A stretch of DNA of 6,276 bases, taken from NCBI GenBank assembly GCA_028275075.1, contig JAQCNK010000090.1:1-6276 (forward strand), written 5' to 3'. Of this stretch, positions 1-6,276 are shown piece after piece (position 1 is the stretch's first letter; every line of letters begins with the position of its first letter). A model generated the notes under the pieces. That model was not told where the DNA came from. It was given only the letters and a program-made list of their open reading frames with translations, and did no database searches. The stretch comes from Haloarcula sp. Its GTDB lineage: Archaea; Halobacteriota; Halobacteria; Halobacteriales; Haloarculaceae. The position numbers were made by a program, and so were the translations under genes.

Positions 1-423
1 ACCCGAACCTCCTTCGTCTCGAACGTCTTCGACGATCCCGAGGCGAACACAGAGGTCGCCAACCGCTACGGACAGAACCAGCGTCTCGCCGAAGCCATCG
101 GACAGGCCGACAACGCCATTAGCTACCTCGCGCTGGCCTTTATCGACACGGACGGCCTGGCCCCAGTCGCCCTGGAGTGGGAAGGGACGACCTACGCCTA
201 CCAGGACGATCAGAACGGGCTCGACTCGACGGCATATCCGCTCTCGCGTGACCTTCACTGCTACACCTGGGACGGCACCTCGAAGAAGGAGGCCGCCGTC
301 ATCAATATGGTTCTCTCGGACTTCGGGCAGGACACCTTCGTCGGCCCGAACAACTACTTCAAACTCGGCGGTCGCCGCCAGCAGGAAGAGCTGGACAAGC
401 TGCCGGACCAGACGCCGGTCTAA
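1..423 (+). CDS. pstS: PstS, phosphate ABC transporter substrate-binding protein (3' part only)
   Basis: The reading frame is open from the first base of the window to a TAA at 421-423, giving the last 140 residues of a protein whose start lies upstream. The fragment matches the C-terminal lobe of PstS-type phosphate-binding proteins. NAISYLALAF (fragment residues 38-47) corresponds to the family's GAIGYxxLxY stretch, and AYPLSRDLHCYTW (78-90) to the conserved YPxxRPLYxYT strand. It is followed by the helix KKEAAVINMVLSDFGQD and a polar tail. In haloarchaea PstS is exported, usually by Tat with a lipobox, and tethered outside the membrane; the signal is not in view. The protein binds orthophosphate and delivers it to PstC/PstA, whose genes follow directly. 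The family call rests on these motifs plus the downstream pstCAB order. Confidence 0.93.
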   Translation, partial: TRTSFVSNVFDDPEANTEVANRYGQNQRLAEAIGQADNAISYLALAFIDTDGLAPVALEWEGTTYAYQDDQNGLDSTAYPLSRDLHCYTWDGTSKKEAAVINMVLSDFGQDTFVGPNNYFKLGGRRQQEELDKLPDQTPV

Positions 424-473
424 CGCCGCCAGCGTCGCGAGCGGCCGTCACAATCTGATTTTCATACAACCAC
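424..473 (+). promoter_or_regulatory. pstS-pstC intergenic gap with a weak stem and T-run
   Basis: This is the only gap of any length inside the operon. It contains a short inverted repeat, GCCGC at 425-429 and GCGGC at 441-445 (11-base loop), then GATTTT at 457-462. An in-frame TGA at 456-458 bounds pstC, so its start cannot lie further upstream. I see no GGAGG-type ribosome site and no convincing TATA box before pstC. The stem and T-run could act as a partial terminator or RNA-processing point, allowing more PstS than permease, as is common for binding-protein operons. That is inference; a 5-bp stem in GC-rich DNA can arise by chance. Confidence 0.25.
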
Positions 474-1595
474 ATGATCCAAGACGTACGACAACGCGTT
501 CGAGAAACACTGTTAGGACGGGACACGGCCGACGGGTCGGCCCTCGCCGTCGGCGCATCGGGGGCGTTCCTCGTTGCGACGATAGCCGTCTTCCTGGCCG
601 CGCCGGTCTTTGCCCTCCCGACCGTGGGGGCGTTCTGCTTCGTGACCGCGCTGGGCTGGGTCCGGTTCAAGCCCGAGATGGCGCGGTTCCTGACGCTGGT
701 TGCGACGCTGTTGACCGTGTTGACTGTCGCTTTCATCACCATCTTCCTGTTCGCGAGCGCGCTACCGGCTATCCGTGAGCACGGACTCGGACTCCTTCTC
801 ATACCGATTCAGGATGGGGACGTCCGATGGTTCTTCTGGCTTGATACAGTCCTGCCGACCGGCGAAATCTATTGGAACCCCTCCTCTGGCGCGTACTCGC
901 TGATCCCGATGATATGGGCGACGGCGGTCGTCACCGTCATCGCCGGGGCAGTCGCGGGCCCACTTGGGCTGTTTGGCGCCCTCTTTATCGCCGAGGTCGC
1001 GAGCGACGGGCTGCGCGAGATCATCAAACCCGGCGTTGAGGTGCTGGCGGGCATTCCCTCTATCGTCTACGGATTCCTCGGCTTCCAGGTACTGAACGGA
1101 TTCATCCAGACGTCGTTTCTGGACGACGGTGCGAGCTTCCTCATAGCCGGGCTGGTCGTCGGTGTGATGGCGCTCCCGACGGTCGTTTCAGTCGGGGAAG
1201 ACGCTCTCTCCAGCGTGCCCGACTCGATGGGTGACGGCTCCATCGCCATGGGCGCGACCCGCTGGCAGACGATGCAGAGCATCTCGATCCCGGCGGCCTT
1301 CTCCGGCATCTCGGCCGGCATCATCCTCGGGCTGGGGCGGGCCATCGGTGAGACGATGGCCGTCGCCGCGATTATGGCGGCCGGTACGCAGTTCGCCGAC
1401 CCCCTGTTCGATATCTTCGACGCGAACGTGACGCTGACGAGCCTCATCGCGACCCAGTACGGGAGCGCCTCCGAGAGCACCCTGACCGTACTGTTCGTCG
1501 CCGGTATCATGTTGTTCGTCATCGTCGCGGGCATGAGCATCATCTCACTGTTCATCGAGCGACGAATGAAAGCCAAACTACGGGGGCAGGCATGA
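474..1595 (+). CDS. pstC: PstC, phosphate ABC transporter permease with extra N-terminal hairpin
   Basis: One of the two membrane subunits that form the phosphate pathway. The protein is 373 residues against about 300-320 for typical PstC. Likely membrane helices are at about 23-42, 44-62, 72-95, 143-173, 189-210, 221-241, 276-301 and 337-361. The canonical PstC core begins near residue 69 with the third of these, followed by an extracellular segment (about 98-140). The cytoplasmic EAA coupling loop, which docks on PstB, lies at about 241-270 (EDALSSVP, then AMGATRW). The PstC signature GRAIGETMAV is at 288-297, including the Arg289/Glu293 pair typical of Pst permeases. The extra two helices at 23-62 are not part of the bacterial protein. 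The ATG at 474 is the first start after an in-frame TGA at 456. An in-frame ATG at 678 (Met69) would give a conventional-length protein but has no visible ribosome site. The assignment as PstC rather than PstA follows from GRAIGETMA and gene order. Confidence 0.95.
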   Translation: MIQDVRQRVRETLLGRDTADGSALAVGASGAFLVATIAVFLAAPVFALPTVGAFCFVTALGWVRFKPEMARFLTLVATLLTVLTVAFITIFLFASALPAIREHGLGLLLIPIQDGDVRWFFWLDTVLPTGEIYWNPSSGAYSLIPMIWATAVVTVIAGAVAGPLGLFGALFIAEVASDGLREIIKPGVEVLAGIPSIVYGFLGFQVLNGFIQTSFLDDGASFLIAGLVVGVMALPTVVSVGEDALSSVPDSMGDGSIAMGATRWQTMQSISIPAAFSGISAGIILGLGRAIGETMAVAAIMAAGTQFADPLFDIFDANVTLTSLIATQYGSASESTLTVLFVAGIMLFVIVAGMSIISLFIERRMKAKLRGQA

Positions 1596-1600
1596 GCGAA
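1581..1600 (+). other. pstC/pstA ATGA start-stop overlap
   Basis: The pstA start ATG (1592-1594) overlaps the pstC stop TGA (1593-1595) as ATGA. A G-rich run, GGGGG at 1582-1586, lies just upstream but is not a clean match to the haloarchaeal anti-Shine-Dalgarno complement. The overlap supports this pstA start and suggests reinitiation by ribosomes finishing pstC, which would keep the two permease subunits near equal amounts. Confidence 0.7.
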
Positions 1601-4240
1601 GCCTACGTCACCGATGACAGTCTCGTCACCGCCGACTCCAGCGGCTACGACCGCGCGCTCGACGGGACCATTGCACTCGGTATCGTCGGGTTCGTGCTCG
1701 GGCTGGTGACGCTCATCGACCTCGTATCGCTGTCGAGCAGCGGCGCGGCGCTGGCGGAGACGCTCGCGACGCTACTGGTCGTCGTCGCCGGCGGTGTCGG
1801 CACCGTTGCGCTATCGTCGTGGGCAAACGTCACGCCCGTCGACTCACAGCGCATCCGTGGTGTCACTGCCGGGGTGCTTCTCGCCCTGCTGGGGCTGACG
1901 CTGGCGGCATACGCTGTCCCGGTCACCCTCGCGACACTGCTGGGTGGCCTGCTGCTCGTCGAGGCCATGGTCATTGCCACGGCCGGCGTAGTCTCGAACA
2001 TAGGGCTCGTCGATACAGAGCCCAACGCCACCGCCGGCCTGCTGGCAGGATTTGCCTTTGGCGCCTTCGGACTGCTGCTCGGGGCCGTGCTGGGCGGAAC
2101 GGTATTGGGTTCCGGCGGTTTCCTGTGGGCCATCGTGGCCCTGATCGCCGGCATCGGGCTGTTCGCGCTCGCCATCGTCCCCCGCGAAGACCTCGGCTCG
2201 ACGCTCCCCGCTGCTGTCGTCGTCGGGGCGCTCGGAGCCACCATCGCTACCGCGACTATCGGGGTCGGTTGGCAGTGGAACCCGGACGCTATCTCGGGTG
2301 GGTTCACCGGCGGGGCCGTCATCCCCGTATTCTTGCTGTTTGGGACGCTCATCGCCGCCTGGTCGGCCGCGAAGTGCCGGGCCGGCTTCGGCGCTCGCGG
2401 GCGCCAGTACGGTGCCTTCCTCGTCATTAACCTCAACGCCGTCCTGATGGTGTCGATCATGGCGGCTATCGTCGTGTTCGTCACGATCAAGGGTGTCGGC
2501 TACTCCGTCCGCGGGTCGACCATCGGCGCGCTGGCGGGGCTCGTATTGCTCTCGCCGCTGGTCGTCCTCGCCGTGCGGACGGCCCGCACACCGGCGGGGA
2601 GCGAGGAGTGGCGTGGTGGCGCCCGACAGCTGTTCCGACTGTTGCCGCTCGCGGTCGTCGGCTCGGTCACAGCACTGCTGGTGTCGGTGCTCGTCACCGG
2701 CGAAAAACTGGAGTACGGCTACACCTACACCGTGCTGGAGAACCGCGAGTCGGTCGTCCTCGACACTAGTGTCGCGATCACCCCCGAGACGACCGTCGGC
2801 TCGCTGGTGCTCGTCCTCCCGACGCTTCTACTGTTCGTCTACTTCTTCCGGCAGTACGGCTCGCTGCGTGACGTGGGCACCGAGCTCGACCGCGTCGAAG
2901 CGGTCCGACGCCGACTCCCGCTGGCCATCGCCGCCATCGCCGTGCTGACCGGCGCGCTGGCTATTCTGGGAGCCTCTCCCGCCGGACTCCCGCTCGGCCC
3001 GGTAGCTGGGGTTGTCGTCGTCGGTGCTGGCTCGGTCGCCGCTGTCGGGCTGGCGGCCCTGCCACTTGCCGGCCTCCTCGCCGGCGACGAGGCGCTTCCC
3101 GAGCGGGCCGTCGACCGGGCGAGACTGTTCACACTGTCGGTCTTCGGCGGGCTCTCGTTGCTCGCGGCGGTCCTGGTTCTCCAGGGTCCAGCGACAGTCG
3201 CCCCGGCGGTTTTCGGGCGAGGTATCGTCCCGCTCGCGGCGCTGTTGGGTGCCCTCGTCTCGGCGACGACCGCGACCATCCTCGTCACCGCGACGCGTGC
3301 AGCCGACGAGACGATAACTCGCCGACTTCTCGGCGAGGAACTGTCACTCGCGCTCGCGGCCACGGCGGGCTATCTCGCGTTGCTCGGTAGTCACGTCGCA
3401 CTGACGAAACAGAACTTCTCGCTTGGAGTTTCGGTCGCCAACGCAGGCTCGCTGTCGGTGCCGATGGCCATGCAGCCCTACATCCCGCTGGGTGCCGAAC
3501 CCGGCGGGATCTTCCCGGCCATCGTCGGGACGGTGTGGCTGGTCATCGGCGCGACGACGTTCGCGGTGCCACTCGGTGTCGGTGCCGCCGTCTTCCTCAC
3601 CGAATACGCCGAACAGGGCCGTCTGACGGAGGTCGTCGAGGTAGCGACCAACGCGCTCTGGAGTACGCCGTCTATCGTCTTCGGCCTTTTCGGCGCGACC
3701 TTCCTCATCCCCCGCATCGGCGGCGACGAGTCACTGCTGGCCGGGATGCTCGTACTGGGATTCATGTTGCTGCCGCTGGTGCTTATCACTTCGCGGGAGG
3801 CCATCAAGGCCGTCCCGGACGAGTACCGCGACGCCAGCGCTGCGCTGGGCGTCAGCCAGTGGGAGACCATCCGTAGCGTCGTCCTGCCGGCGTCGATGCC
3901 CGGCGTCATCACCGGTGTCATCCTCGGTGTGGGCCGAATCGCCGGCGAGACTGCACCGCTGATTCTGGTGCTGGGCTCGACGCTGAACTCGACGTCCGCC
4001 GTGGAGGTGCTCAACGGGTTCCGGTTCACCACCGCACCGCCGTTCATCGCCAACGAGGCGCTACTGTCGGCGTCGGCGTCGCTGCCCACGCAGGTGTGGG
4101 CGGTCATTGCCGCCGGTGTCAGCGGCTCCCCGTCGATGGGGTGGGCGACGGCGTTCATCCTGCTCGCCGTCGTGCTGACCTTCTACGCTGTCGGTATCAC
4201 TGCGCGAACCTACTTCCGCAAAAAGCTGAACTATGAGTAA
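1592..4240 (+). CDS. pstA: PstA, phosphate ABC transporter permease with a ~580-residue polytopic N-terminal extension
   Basis: The second permease subunit, 882 residues against about 280-300 for typical PstA. The C-terminal ~300 residues (about 583-882) are a complete PstA. They comprise a first helix (585-604), an extracellular segment ending in [12 protein letters not shown] (638-649), then [12 protein letters not shown] (665-676) and [11 protein letters not shown] (691-701). The EAA coupling loop spans about 735-770 ([19 protein letters not shown]) and the PstA signature [10 protein letters not shown] is at 781-790. The C-terminus is basic (FRKKLN). Residues 1-582 are very hydrophobic, with about sixteen predicted helices: 24-46, 55-76, 89-109, 111-133, 146-169, 176-196, 203-224, 239-260, 275-298, 309-328, 348-369, 402-419, 443-461, 468-495, 512-531 and 541-567. 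Arg-rich linkers after every second helix fit a cytoplasmic side by the positive-inside rule. An even number of added helices keeps the core in its normal orientation. I see no second EAA loop or GETAPL motif, so the extension is not a second intact permease. I do not recognise it as a named domain. No frame break separates it from the core. Confidence 0.93.
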   Translation: MSEAYVTDDSLVTADSSGYDRALDGTIALGIVGFVLGLVTLIDLVSLSSSGAALAETLATLLVVVAGGVGTVALSSWANVTPVDSQRIRGVTAGVLLALLGLTLAAYAVPVTLATLLGGLLLVEAMVIATAGVVSNIGLVDTEPNATAGLLAGFAFGAFGLLLGAVLGGTVLGSGGFLWAIVALIAGIGLFALAIVPREDLGSTLPAAVVVGALGATIATATIGVGWQWNPDAISGGFTGGAVIPVFLLFGTLIAAWSAAKCRAGFGARGRQYGAFLVINLNAVLMVSIMAAIVVFVTIKGVGYSVRGSTIGALAGLVLLSPLVVLAVRTARTPAGSEEWRGGARQLFRLLPLAVVGSVTALLVSVLVTGEKLEYGYTYTVLENRESVVLDTSVAITPETTVGSLVLVLPTLLLFVYFFRQYGSLRDVGTELDRVEAVRRRLPLAIAAIAVLTGALAILGASPAGLPLGPVAGVVVVGAGSVAAVGLAALPLAGLLAGDEALPERAVDRARLFTLSVFGGLSLLAAVLVLQGPATVAPAVFGRGIVPLAALLGALVSATTATILVTATRAADETITRRLLGEELSLALAATAGYLALLGSHVALTKQNFSLGVSVANAGSLSVPMAMQPYIPLGAEPGGIFPAIVGTVWLVIGATTFAVPLGVGAAVFLTEYAEQGRLTEVVEVATNALWSTPSIVFGLFGATFLIPRIGGDESLLAGMLVLGFMLLPLVLITSREAIKAVPDEYRDASAALGVSQWETIRSVVLPASMPGVITGVILGVGRIAGETAPLILVLGSTLNSTSAVEVLNGFRFTTAPPFIANEALLSASASLPTQVWAVIAAGVSGSPSMGWATAFILLAVVLTFYAVGITARTYFRKKLNYE
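4233..4240 (+). other. pstA/pstB 8-base overlap
   Basis: The pstB ATG at 4233 lies inside the end of pstA, whose TAA stop is at 4238-4240. The preceding bases (CGCAAAAAGCTGAACT) contain no Shine-Dalgarno-like sequence, so initiation probably depends on ribosomes terminating on pstA. Confidence 0.6.
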
Positions 4241-5165
4241 CGCAATCAACGACGACGAACAAGACGAACAGACCGCCGCGGGCGGCGTCGAAATCGCCAC
4301 CGACAGCGTCACGACCAGCGGCGAGAGCGAAGAGGAGGTCCGCGAGGAGTGGATCGACTACCGCTTCGACGGCGAGGCCAAACTCTCCGTGAGCGACCTC
4401 GACGTCTGGTACGGCGACGACCACGCGCTGAAGAGCGTCTCGATGGACATCCCCGAGAACAGCGTCACGGCGCTCATCGGGCCGTCTGGCTGTGGGAAGT
4501 CCACCTTCCTGCGGTGTCTCAACCGTATGAACGACCGGATAAAGGCAGCTCGTATCGACGGCTCCGTCGAGCTGGAAGGTACAGAGATATACGACGCCAA
4601 CGCCAACCTCGTCGAACTCCGCAAACGCGTCGGCATGGTGTTCCAGTCGCCCAATCCCTTCCCCAAGTCCATTCGGGACAATATATCGTATGGCCCGCGA
4701 AAACACGGTGATATCGAGAAAGGGTTGCTCGCCCGACTGTTCGGCCGTGACGACACCGAGGCAGAGGACGAACTCGTCGAGCAGTCGCTGAAGCAGGCGG
4801 CGATATGGGACGAGGTCAGCGACCGACTGGATGACAACGCGCTCGGACTCTCGGGCGGTCAACAACAGCGCCTCTGTATCGCCCGCTGTCTGGCCGTCGA
4901 CCCCGAAGTCATCCTGATGGACGAGCCCGCCTCCGCGCTCGACCCGATCGCCACCTCGAAGATCGAGGACCTCGTCGAGACCCTCTCCGAGGAGTATACG
5001 GTCGTCATCGTCACCCACAACATGCAGCAGGCGGCCCGTATCTCCGACCAAACTGCCGTCTTCCTCACGGGCGGTGAACTGGTTGAGTTCGACGACACGG
5101 ACAAGATCTTCGAGAACCCAGAGAGCCAGCGCGTCGAGGACTACATCACCGGAAAGTTCGGATAA
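4233..5165 (+). CDS. pstB: PstB, phosphate ABC transporter ATP-binding protein
   Basis: The cytoplasmic ATPase of the phosphate importer; it works as a dimer beneath PstC/PstA. All ABC motifs are intact: Walker [10 protein letters not shown] (83-91), Q-loop VFQSPNPFP (136-144), signature LSGGQQQR (206-213), Walker B VILMDEP (226-232) with catalytic Glu231, D-loop SALD (234-237) and switch histidine His262 in THNMQQAAR. The [20 protein letters not shown] and C-terminal EDYITGKFG stretches are characteristic of PstB rather than other ABC ATPases. At 310 residues it exceeds the ~257 of E. coli PstB. It has an acidic N-terminal extension of about 49 residues (16 Asp/Glu, 2 Arg) and roughly 12 extra residues between the Q-loop and the signature (about 157-178). 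Both are probably halophile-type surface additions. The start at 4233 is the first ATG of the frame and overlaps pstA; a later start would only trim the acidic tail. Confidence 0.97.
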   Translation: MSNAINDDEQDEQTAAGGVEIATDSVTTSGESEEEVREEWIDYRFDGEAKLSVSDLDVWYGDDHALKSVSMDIPENSVTALIGPSGCGKSTFLRCLNRMNDRIKAARIDGSVELEGTEIYDANANLVELRKRVGMVFQSPNPFPKSIRDNISYGPRKHGDIEKGLLARLFGRDDTEAEDELVEQSLKQAAIWDEVSDRLDDNALGLSGGQQQRLCIARCLAVDPEVILMDEPASALDPIATSKIEDLVETLSEEYTVVIVTHNMQQAARISDQTAVFLTGGELVEFDDTDKIFENPESQRVEDYITGKFG

Positions 5166-5170
5166 GCGCG

Positions 5171-6232
5171 ATGGAGACTCGCAAGATACAGCAGGTCGGC
5201 GGCGGCACCTACACCGTCTCCCTGCCCAAGGAGTGGGCCACCGCGGCCGACATCGAACCGGGCGCCGTCGTCGCCCTGCACAGCCACATCGACGGCACCT
5301 TGGTCGTCCAGAGCGGCGTGGAGACCGACACCACTGACCCGTTACCGCTGTCACTCGACGATGCCGAGCCGACGTGTGTCGAACGCACGCTTCGGGCAGC
5401 CTACACTGCCGGCGTCGACAGTGTCGAACTCAGTTCTCCTGACGGGGTCACCGAGGAAACCCACCGTCGGGTCGACGAACTCACGCGTGCTCTCACCGGC
5501 GTCACTGTCACCGACTCCGACGACGGCGCCATTCAGGTCCGGTCGCTGCTGGACGCCGAGGAAGTGTCGATAACGCAGTCGGTCCGACAGCTCCAGTTCG
5601 CGGCGCTGTCGGCACACAGGGCCGCGACGACCGCGGTGACGGATCCGACACCGGATGCGCCGGGCAGGCAGGACGACCAGACGGACCGTATCGCCGCGAT
5701 GGTCGACCACTACTTCCAGCGCGGGCTGGACTCGCTGTCGGTGATGGACGCGTTGGGACTCACGCGTCCGGAGCTGTTCGACTGCTGGGTAACTGCCCGC
5801 GAACTCACCCGCGTCGCAGACCACGCAGACCGGATCGCCGCGACGGCCGACCGCCTCGACGACACCGTCGATCCGGATCTCGCCGCCGACCTCGACGACC
5901 TAGCCGACCGCAGCCGCACGCTCGTCGAAGACGCAGTTGGCGTGGTCCTTGATGCTGACTGTCGTCTGGTGGACGACTCTACGGCAGCCTCAAAAGATGG
6001 GACAGCCACCGCGCGGCGCTGTCTCGACGCTCGCGATGCGTTCATCGCCGATACCGAGACGCTCGACAGAAAGCTGTTTGAGTCCAGCGACGCCGACTAC
6101 CGCGTAACCCACGCCGTCGATGCACTCCGCGGGACGGCCGAGGCGGCTGGACAGATAGCCGAGGTCGGCCTGCAGTCGCTACTTCGCGAGCGCTGCTCGT
6201 CGGAGATGGTGGTGCTCAGTCAGACATCATAG
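5171..6232 (+). CDS. AbrB/SpoVT-PhoU fusion, phosphate uptake regulator
   Basis: A 353-residue regulator starting 5 bases after the pstB stop, so almost certainly co-transcribed. Residues 1-47 form an AbrB/SpoVT-type swapped-hairpin domain (METRKIQQVGGGTYTVSLPK, then a D-I-E-P-G-A-V-V-A-L strand), usually a DNA-binding or dimerisation module. Residues ~60-130 form a small alpha/beta linker found in archaeal PhoU proteins (LRAAYTAGVDSVEL, about 74-87). Residues ~130-345 are mainly helical and fit two PhoU three-helix repeats, with VADHADRIA at 215-223 and GQIAEVGLQ at 327-335 in the conserved-helix positions. Bacterial PhoU links PstSCAB state to a sensor kinase; in archaea lacking that partner, the AbrB domain suggests direct action on DNA or on the transporter (inference). 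The metal-ligand pattern ExxxD appears eroded: Thr213 replaces Glu in the first repeat and Arg320/Glu324 stand in the second, by eye alignment. The symbol is left blank because haloarchaea carry several phoU paralogues. Confidence 0.88.
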   Translation: METRKIQQVGGGTYTVSLPKEWATAADIEPGAVVALHSHIDGTLVVQSGVETDTTDPLPLSLDDAEPTCVERTLRAAYTAGVDSVELSSPDGVTEETHRRVDELTRALTGVTVTDSDDGAIQVRSLLDAEEVSITQSVRQLQFAALSAHRAATTAVTDPTPDAPGRQDDQTDRIAAMVDHYFQRGLDSLSVMDALGLTRPELFDCWVTARELTRVADHADRIAATADRLDDTVDPDLAADLDDLADRSRTLVEDAVGVVLDADCRLVDDSTAASKDGTATARRCLDARDAFIADTETLDRKLFESSDADYRVTHAVDALRGTAEAAGQIAEVGLQSLLRERCSSEMVVLSQTS

Positions 6233-6252
6233 AGCGTGTCTCTCTGTCCGCG

Positions 6253-6276
6253 ATGGCTGTTGGTACTGATACTGCC
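6253..6276 (+). CDS. possible start of a further gene, cut by the window end
   Basis: An ATG at 6253 opens a frame that runs eight codons (MAVGTDTA) to the end of the window. The 20 bases between the phoU-like stop (6230-6232) and this ATG are pyrimidine-rich and show no ribosome site or clear terminator. Co-directional spacing would suit another operon member, such as a second PhoU, but eight codons cannot identify a protein and the ATG may be fortuitous. Confidence 0.2.

Noticed and set aside
248..778. + strand frame across the pstS end and pstC start
   Set aside because: It is out of frame with both genes, Arg/Ser-rich and low in hydrophobic structure, as expected of a shadow frame.
1645..2490. 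Open frame on the - strand opposite the PstA extension (281 residues)
   Set aside because: Ser/Thr/Pro/Ala-rich composition with no domain signal. The + strand frame is continuous with a clear PstA core and gives a well-behaved membrane topology.
1592..3337. The PstA extension as a separate gene fused by sequencing error
   Set aside because: There is no stop, start or frame break near residue 583, and the ATGA overlap with pstC places the start at 1592. A true fused or extended gene is the simpler reading, though an error deleting a boundary cannot be fully excluded from one sequence.
4197..5354. Long open frame on the - strand (385 residues)
   Set aside because: It lies antisense to pstB, which has every ABC motif intact. 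The start is Arg/Cys-rich and the rest mirrors pstB codon bias; such antisense frames are common in GC-rich haloarchaeal genes.
6233..6276. Transcription terminator after the phoU-like gene
   Set aside because: The bases are pyrimidine-rich (TCTCTCTG) but lack a T-run or a stem, and co-directional transcription may continue past the window.

Overview
The window is a piece of a haloarchaeal chromosome or large replicon. The DNA is GC-rich, the soluble proteins are strongly acidic (Asp/Glu-rich, few Lys), genes start without clear Shine-Dalgarno sequences, and the last gene is an AbrB-PhoU fusion of the archaeal type. A Haloarcula-like or related halophile is plausible, but the genus cannot be fixed from the sequence alone.

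All recognisable genes lie on the + strand and form one high-affinity phosphate uptake operon in the order pstS - pstC - pstA - pstB - phoU-like. Positions 1-423 hold the 3' end of pstS (phosphate-binding protein). A 50-base gap follows, then pstC (474-1595, permease). pstA (1592-4240, permease) overlaps pstC by 4 bases, and pstB (4233-5165, ATPase) overlaps pstA by 8 bases. The AbrB/PhoU regulator (5171-6232) starts 5 bases after the pstB stop. The final 44 bases may contain the first codons of another gene. The promoter and the start of pstS lie upstream of the window.

The proteins should work together as follows. PstS captures phosphate outside the cell, PstC and PstA form the membrane channel, PstB dimers drive transport with ATP, and the PhoU-like protein probably senses transporter state and tunes uptake or transcription. 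Close packing and overlapping starts from pstC onward suggest translational coupling.

The unusual part is the architecture of the two permeases. PstA is 882 residues, about three times the usual size. Its last ~300 residues are a complete canonical PstA, and the first ~580 look like about sixteen extra membrane helices arranged as eight helical hairpins. PstC carries one similar extra hairpin at its N-terminus. No separate unknown system, mobile element, RNA gene or CRISPR array is visible; the permease extension is the best candidate for something undescribed.
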